Shown here: piece after piece, positions 60,469 through 64,000 of the stretch
Layout: each line of letters opens with the position of its first letter
Position numbering within the stretch: position 1 is the stretch's first letter
NCBI GenBank assembly: GCA_964546585.1
Contig: CAZJKE010000001.1
Coordinates: 108,376 to 172,375 of the forward strand
Source of the DNA: CAZJKE01 sp964546585
GTDB taxonomy: Bacteria > Planctomycetota > Phycisphaerae > Phycisphaerales > SM1A02
Reading direction: 5' to 3'
DNA: 64,000 nt
Notes under the pieces: generated by a model
What the model saw: the letters and a program-made list of their open reading frames with translations, nothing else
Database searches by the model: none
Told to the model about the DNA's origin: nothing
Made by a program: the position numbers and the translations under genes

Positions 60469-61413
60469 ATGACCACCATCGCCGACGCCGTATTTCAGAC
60501 CCATCTCCCGCTTCCCGGCCGCAGACAGGGCAAAGTCCGTGACATCTACGAAGTTCCCGGATCGGAAGGCCAACCCGGCTCCGTCCTCATCATCGCCACG
60601 GATCGCGTGAGCGCGTTCGATGTCGTCATGCCCACACCCGTACCGGGCAAGGGGCGGGCACTGACCTCGATCAGTTGCCGCTGGTTCGATTTCATTCGCA
60701 ACCTTGATCTGATTGAAGATCACCTCCTTTCAAGTGATGCGAGTGATGTCCCGGGGCTCGATGACACCCATCGCGATCAGATAGAAGGCCGCATGATGCT
60801 CGGGCGAGCGTGCAAGGTGATCCCAATTGAGTGCGTTGCGCGGGGCTACCTGACAGGGAGCGGATGGAAGGAGTATCAGCGTTCCGGCACAGTCTGTGGA
60901 ATCGAACTGGCGCCAGGCATTGAACAGTGTGGCCAGTTGCCGGAACCGATCTTTACGCCTGCTACCAAGGCTGACGAGGGGCACGATGAGAACATTGATT
61001 TCGACACTGCCTGCTCCATTGGTGGCCGCGAAGTCATGGAACGGCTGCGGGACCTCACGCTGGAAATGTATTCGGCCGCATCCGCCTATGCCCGTGACCG
61101 GGGGATCATTCTTGCGGACACCAAGTTCGAGTTCGGTCAGGCCCTCGATGCAGATGGGCAACCGACTGACGAGATCCTGCTGATAGATGAGGTGCTGACA
61201 CCGGACAGTTCACGCTTCTGGCCTGCCGAGGACTATGAACCGGGCCGCGATCAGGACAGTTTCGACAAGCAGTATGTTCGGAACTTCCTTGAAACGCTTG
61301 TCGCGGGCGGCAACTGGGACAAGACGCCGCCGGGCCCATCGCTTCCCAGCGATGTCGTGGCAAACACGCTCGCCAAGTACCTCGAGGCAGCGAAGCGGCT
61401 CTTTGGTAGTTGA
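60469..61413 (+). CDS. purC: Phosphoribosylaminoimidazole-succinocarboxamide synthase
   Basis: 314-residue SAICAR synthetase of the longer eukaryote/actinobacterial-like type: GKVRDIYEVPG, IIATDRVSAFDVVMPTPVPGKGRALT, IECVARGYLTGSGWKEYQRSGTVCG, IFTPATKADEGHDENI, ILADTKFEFGQ and LIDEVLTPDSSRFWPAEDYEPG. It joins CAIR and aspartate in purine synthesis. ATG 60469 is the natural start. The stop lies one base from the convergent folD stop. Confidence 0.95.
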   Translation: MTTIADAVFQTHLPLPGRRQGKVRDIYEVPGSEGQPGSVLIIATDRVSAFDVVMPTPVPGKGRALTSISCRWFDFIRNLDLIEDHLLSSDASDVPGLDDTHRDQIEGRMMLGRACKVIPIECVARGYLTGSGWKEYQRSGTVCGIELAPGIEQCGQLPEPIFTPATKADEGHDENIDFDTACSIGGREVMERLRDLTLEMYSAASAYARDRGIILADTKFEFGQALDADGQPTDEILLIDEVLTPDSSRFWPAEDYEPGRDQDSFDKQYVRNFLETLVAGGNWDKTPPGPSLPSDVVANTLAKYLEAAKRLFGS

Positions 61414-61414
61414 C

Positions 61415-62272
61415 TTACTCTGACGCGTCGACGGTGTTTCGAAGCAACATCGCGACAGTCATCGGACCAACGCCCCCGGGAACGGGTGTCAGATATCCGG
61501 CGACCGATTTCACCGCATCGAAATCCACATCACCGACGGTCCGGGTCTTCCCGGTGGTCTGGTCGCGAAGACGGTTGATGCCCACATCAATGACAACGGC
61601 CCCGCTCTTCACGATGCCGGGGGTAATGAGGCCCGGAACCCCCGCGGCAGTCACCAGTATGTCCGCTTCGCGCGTCAGCGATGCCTGGTTGGGCGTGTAC
61701 TCGTTGGTCGAGATCACGGTGGCCTCCGCCTGCATGAGCAACACCGCAATCGGCTTCCCCACGATGTTGCTGGCGCCAACACACACCGCCCGCGAGCCAC
61801 GGAGTGGAATGCCCGTAGACTCGATCATCTCGATGACGGCCAGCGCCGTGCAGGGCACGAGGCTGCGTCTGCCGAAGACGATGTTCCCGATGTTCGCGGG
61901 GTTCACGCCTTCCACGTCCTTCCCCGGCGCGATGATCGACTGAATCTCGTCTGCATCCACGCAACTGGGAAGCGGGAGGTGCACCATGATCGCCGTAACT
62001 GCTGGATCTTCGTTGAGGTGTTGAATCCGCGTTGCCACTTCCTGATGGTCGGCATCGCCGTCCAGCGTGTGCAACATGTAGGTGATGCCCACTTCGCTGC
62101 AGGCTTTTCGTTGATTCGCCGCATAGATGCCTGCTGCCCGGTCGTCGCCGACCAGCACTGCATCCAATCGGACCTCCCGCCCCTTGCCGCGCAGCGTCGC
62201 CACGCGGGTGGTGAGATCCGCCTTGACCTCGCCCGCCAAGGCTCGTCCGTCGATCAATTGGCAATCAACCAT
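61415..62272 (-). CDS. folD: FolD-like methylenetetrahydrofolate dehydrogenase with altered folate-site residues
   Basis: 285 residues, full length: VLVGDDRAAGIYAANQRKAC, VHLPLPSCVDADEIQSIIAP, GKDVEGVNPANIG, PCTALAVIEMIESTGIPLRG, VGASNIVGKPIAVLLMQAEATV and PGGVGPMTVAMLLRNT. FolD normally oxidises 5,10-methylene-THF and hydrolyses the methenyl product. E. coli Tyr50 is kept, but Lys54 is Gln, Gln98 is His and Asp121 is Glu; numbering coincides exactly. Human K56Q (equivalent to K54) is known to lose cyclohydrolase activity. The NADP-binding half looks normal. So it may be a dehydrogenase only, or act on another folate; this is inference. Confidence 0.85.
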   Translation of the reverse strand: MVDCQLIDGRALAGEVKADLTTRVATLRGKGREVRLDAVLVGDDRAAGIYAANQRKACSEVGITYMLHTLDGDADHQEVATRIQHLNEDPAVTAIMVHLPLPSCVDADEIQSIIAPGKDVEGVNPANIGNIVFGRRSLVPCTALAVIEMIESTGIPLRGSRAVCVGASNIVGKPIAVLLMQAEATVISTNEYTPNQASLTREADILVTAAGVPGLITPGIVKSGAVVIDVGINRLRDQTTGKTRTVGDVDFDAVKSVAGYLTPVPGGVGPMTVAMLLRNTVDASE

Positions 62273-62288
62273 GTGAGGACGAAGAGGA

Positions 62289-62299
62289 TAACACTGTTA
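62289..62299. promoter_or_regulatory. Short inverted repeat in the folD/coaX divergent spacer
   Basis: TAACACTGTTA is a perfect 5-1-5 dyad within the 37-base spacer. It would overlap any core promoter for either gene. It is short enough to occur by chance. Confidence 0.25.
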
Positions 62300-62309
62300 C
62301 AGTAGGAGC

Positions 62310-63107
62310 ATGTCCGAAGGCCCCACCTTCCTCGCCATTGCCACCGGGAATACCCGTGTGCAGGTTGCCACTGTCATCAATGGAGAGATCGCCAGCCGTG
62401 TGGCCCTCCCGGCAGCCGACCAGAGCGGCGTACTCGAGACGTGCCTGCAACGGTGGACTCCGCTGCACGAGAAGGATGACGGAGCGACCATGGTGCTCGC
62501 GTCGGTCAACGCAGACGCTGCGGCCACCCTGCAGGCAGCACTGACCGACCAGACCAGTCAACAGATCTGGCGGCTTGGCACGGACATTCCCGTACCTGTC
62601 GGCGAGCATCTGGACCCGGAGACGATCACTGGAATCGATCGACTCTTGAATGCCGCCGGCGCGTGGGACATGCTCAGGCAGGCGTGCATCGTTGTGGATG
62701 CCGGCACGGCGGTCACGGTCGACTTCGTCGATGGCGAGGGGACATTCCACGGAGGAGCCATTGCGGCGGGCGCCCGCATGCAACTGGCCGCATTGAGTGA
62801 CGGAACGGCCGCCTTGCCTGAGGTTGAGTTTCAGCCGCCCCTCCGCGAAGCCTTCGGAAAGAACACAGCGCAGGCCATGCTGCAAGGAGTCTTTCACGGC
62901 ATCCGGGGCATGGTGCGGCAACTCAGTGAACAGTACGCGATGCGGTATGGCGCGTACCCGGTGGTTGTTGCTACCGGCGGCGATGCCGAGGTCTTGTTCC
63001 AGGATGACGAACTTGTTGAGCGCGTCCTTCCCGATCTGCAGATCCTCGGAATGATCGCCGCCGTTCGCCACGCGTTGATGCGCGATGCCGCTGACGATGA
63101 CCGTTGA
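62310..63107 (+). CDS. coaX: Type III pantothenate kinase
   Basis: 265 residues of the CoaX family: TGIDRLLNAAGAW (GxDR motif), VVDAGTAVTVDFVDG (general-base Asp), FHGGAIAAGARMQLAALSDGTAALPEVEF and ATGGDAEVLF. It phosphorylates pantothenate, the first step of CoA synthesis (coaB lies at 37.1 kb). The first phosphate motif, normally Asp-x-Gly-Asn-Thr, reads ATGNT (residues 11-15), so the Asp is Ala. Activity may be reduced or metal handling altered. The 3' end overlaps the mnmE-like start by 11 bases. Confidence 0.82.
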   Translation: MSEGPTFLAIATGNTRVQVATVINGEIASRVALPAADQSGVLETCLQRWTPLHEKDDGATMVLASVNADAAATLQAALTDQTSQQIWRLGTDIPVPVGEHLDPETITGIDRLLNAAGAWDMLRQACIVVDAGTAVTVDFVDGEGTFHGGAIAAGARMQLAALSDGTAALPEVEFQPPLREAFGKNTAQAMLQGVFHGIRGMVRQLSEQYAMRYGAYPVVVATGGDAEVLFQDDELVERVLPDLQILGMIAAVRHALMRDAADDDR

Positions 63108-64000
63108 CGCGACCTGGTTCGTGGCCACGCCCCGGACTTCGGGGGCTATTGCCATCCTGCACATCGAGGGAGATGTGGAACGGGTGCTACGCGAGTTGAC
63201 CTCTTGCGAGGATTGGCCGATTGGCGTGATCCGCCGCGTAGTCATCCCGGGGGTGGACGACATCGTTGCGGCGAGGATAACGCAGCGTGTCGCACAACTC
63301 ATGCCGCATGGTGGTTCGCAGGTCCTGCGGCGACTGGTAAGGTCGCTCACCGAATTGGATCTCACAGAAGCGCCTCCAACGAGCGCGTGGCCGGAGGGGG
63401 GAAGTGATCTTGAGCGGCACATGCTTGACGCACTGGCAAGGGCGTGCAGTCCATTGGCAATCGACCTGCTTCTCGATCAACCACATCGCGATCACGCAGC
63501 GTCACCCACTGCCGAAGATCTAGCCAGGAGCCGACGCCTCGACCGGCTGGTCACGCCGCCGAGCGTCGTGCTGGTTGGCAAGCCGAATTGCGGCAAGAGC
63601 ACGTTGATGAATGCGCTGACGCGGGAGCGGACGTCCATTGTGCACGATCAACCCGGCGCAACGCGAGACGCCGTGGCGGCTCGCGTGGACATGGCTGGGC
63701 TTGTCGTTGACCTGTACGACCTTCCGGGCTTCCGTGACACTGATGATGCGGTGGAGCAGGATGCGATTGTCATCGGACGCTCGTTGCTGGCAGCGGCGGA
63801 TTGTGTGGTTTCGCTCGCAGAGCCCGGGGGATCGTGGCCGTTGCTAGATGGCGAGGCGACCCTGCAGGTAGGCACGAAGTCCGACCTCGGTGTTCGAAAT
63901 GATGTCGATTGCAGCGTCTGCGGCGTCACCGAGCAGGGTCTCGCTGGGCTCGTCATTGCGATCCGCGATGTGTTGGTGCCCCCTGCCGACATGACACATT
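63097..64000 (+). CDS. mnmE: MnmE-like tRNA-modification GTPase (partial, C-terminus beyond window)
   Basis: First 301 residues of a TrmE/MnmE-type GTPase; I translated it directly, since no stop is reached. ATPRTSGAIAILHIEG matches the MnmE start, MPHGGSQVLRRL its HGG block, and LARACSPLAIDLLLDQ a helical segment. The GTPase domain begins at about 155: GKPNCGKSTL (residue 161), DQPGATRDAV, DLPGFRD and TKSD. MnmE with MnmG modifies wobble uridine in tRNAs. The N-terminal part is about 55 residues shorter than usual (GTPase at about 215), lacking the EFTxRAFLNGK stretch. ATG 63097 overlaps coaX. Confidence 0.75.
   Translation, partial: MTVDATWFVATPRTSGAIAILHIEGDVERVLRELTSCEDWPIGVIRRVVIPGVDDIVAARITQRVAQLMPHGGSQVLRRLVRSLTELDLTEAPPTSAWPEGGSDLERHMLDALARACSPLAIDLLLDQPHRDHAASPTAEDLARSRRLDRLVTPPSVVLVGKPNCGKSTLMNALTRERTSIVHDQPGATRDAVAARVDMAGLVVDLYDLPGFRDTDDAVEQDAIVIGRSLLAAADCVVSLAEPGGSWPLLDGEATLQVGTKSDLGVRNDVDCSVCGVTEQGLAGLVIAIRDVLVPPADMTH

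Noticed and set aside
1..64000. CRISPR arrays, insertion sequences, prophage or toxin-antitoxin modules
   Set aside because: No regularly spaced repeats, transposase or integrase motifs or typical small paired genes were seen on either strand.

Overview
The window (about 60% G+C) is an ordinary, gene-dense bacterial chromosome segment with no insertion sequence, phage or CRISPR. Several traits together suggest a marine Planctomycetota, most likely Phycisphaerae: a type II secretion / type IV pilus-like locus with very large pseudopilins, a stand-alone TSCPD protein, GlmU without its acetyltransferase half, a GH10-like pseudo-glycosidase, a DUF1844 protein and a secreted LTxxQ/EF-hand protein. 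This assignment is inference. Two runs of exactly 100 N (2254-2353 and 25444-25543) show that it is a draft scaffold.

Layout. 1-3.7 kb: a HutF-type deiminase (cut by the window start), an M20 deacylase and a divergent S9 peptidase broken by a gap. 3.7-9.6 kb: folE, a BtpA-family gene, the threonine-to-glycine pair tdh-kbl, a glycosyltransferase, a lipid-A-type membrane protein and rlmN. 9.5-17.2 kb: a secreted LTxxQ/EF-hand protein, yraN, a PpiC-like lipoprotein, a DUF1844 protein, a GT-C-like membrane protein, an FkbM methyltransferase, hemW and an FHA protein. 17.2-19.3 kb: purA and uppS.

19.3-37.0 kb, all on the minus strand, is the most distinctive block. It holds two GspE/PilB ATPases, PilT, GspF/PilC and six consecutive pseudopilin-like genes in the order expected for gspG-G-H-I-J-K, ending with an 1869-residue GspK-like protein full of calcium-loop motifs and a strong terminator. 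No secretin, GspC/L/M or prepilin peptidase lies here, so these must be encoded elsewhere.

37.1-42.6 kb: coaB, a sodium/proton antiporter-like protein, a universal stress protein, thiS-thiG and a phosphohexomutase. 42.6-49.7 kb: a minus-strand chain pbp2-rodA-rsmG-dinG (cell elongation followed by rRNA methylation and a helicase), then a divergent aldo/keto reductase. 49.7-54.9 kb: a hairpin-rich noncoding stretch, tRNA-Gln(TTG), then the conserved chain glmU(N)-prs-rplY-pth-rpsF-ssb-rplI, in which rpsR is missing from its usual place. 55.0-60.4 kb, minus: a GH10-like protein, a ComEA-like helix-hairpin-helix protein, mfd and a TSCPD protein. 60.5-64.0 kb: purC, an unusual folD, coaX and the start of an mnmE-like gene.

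Many genes overlap by ATGA or GTGA junctions, so most blocks read as tightly coupled operons, and convergent pairs often share their last codons. The observations most worth following up are the inflated pseudopilin locus, a FolD with three altered folate-site residues, the hairpin-rich region before tRNA-Gln, and a scaffold gap that can be closed exactly from the sequence alone.
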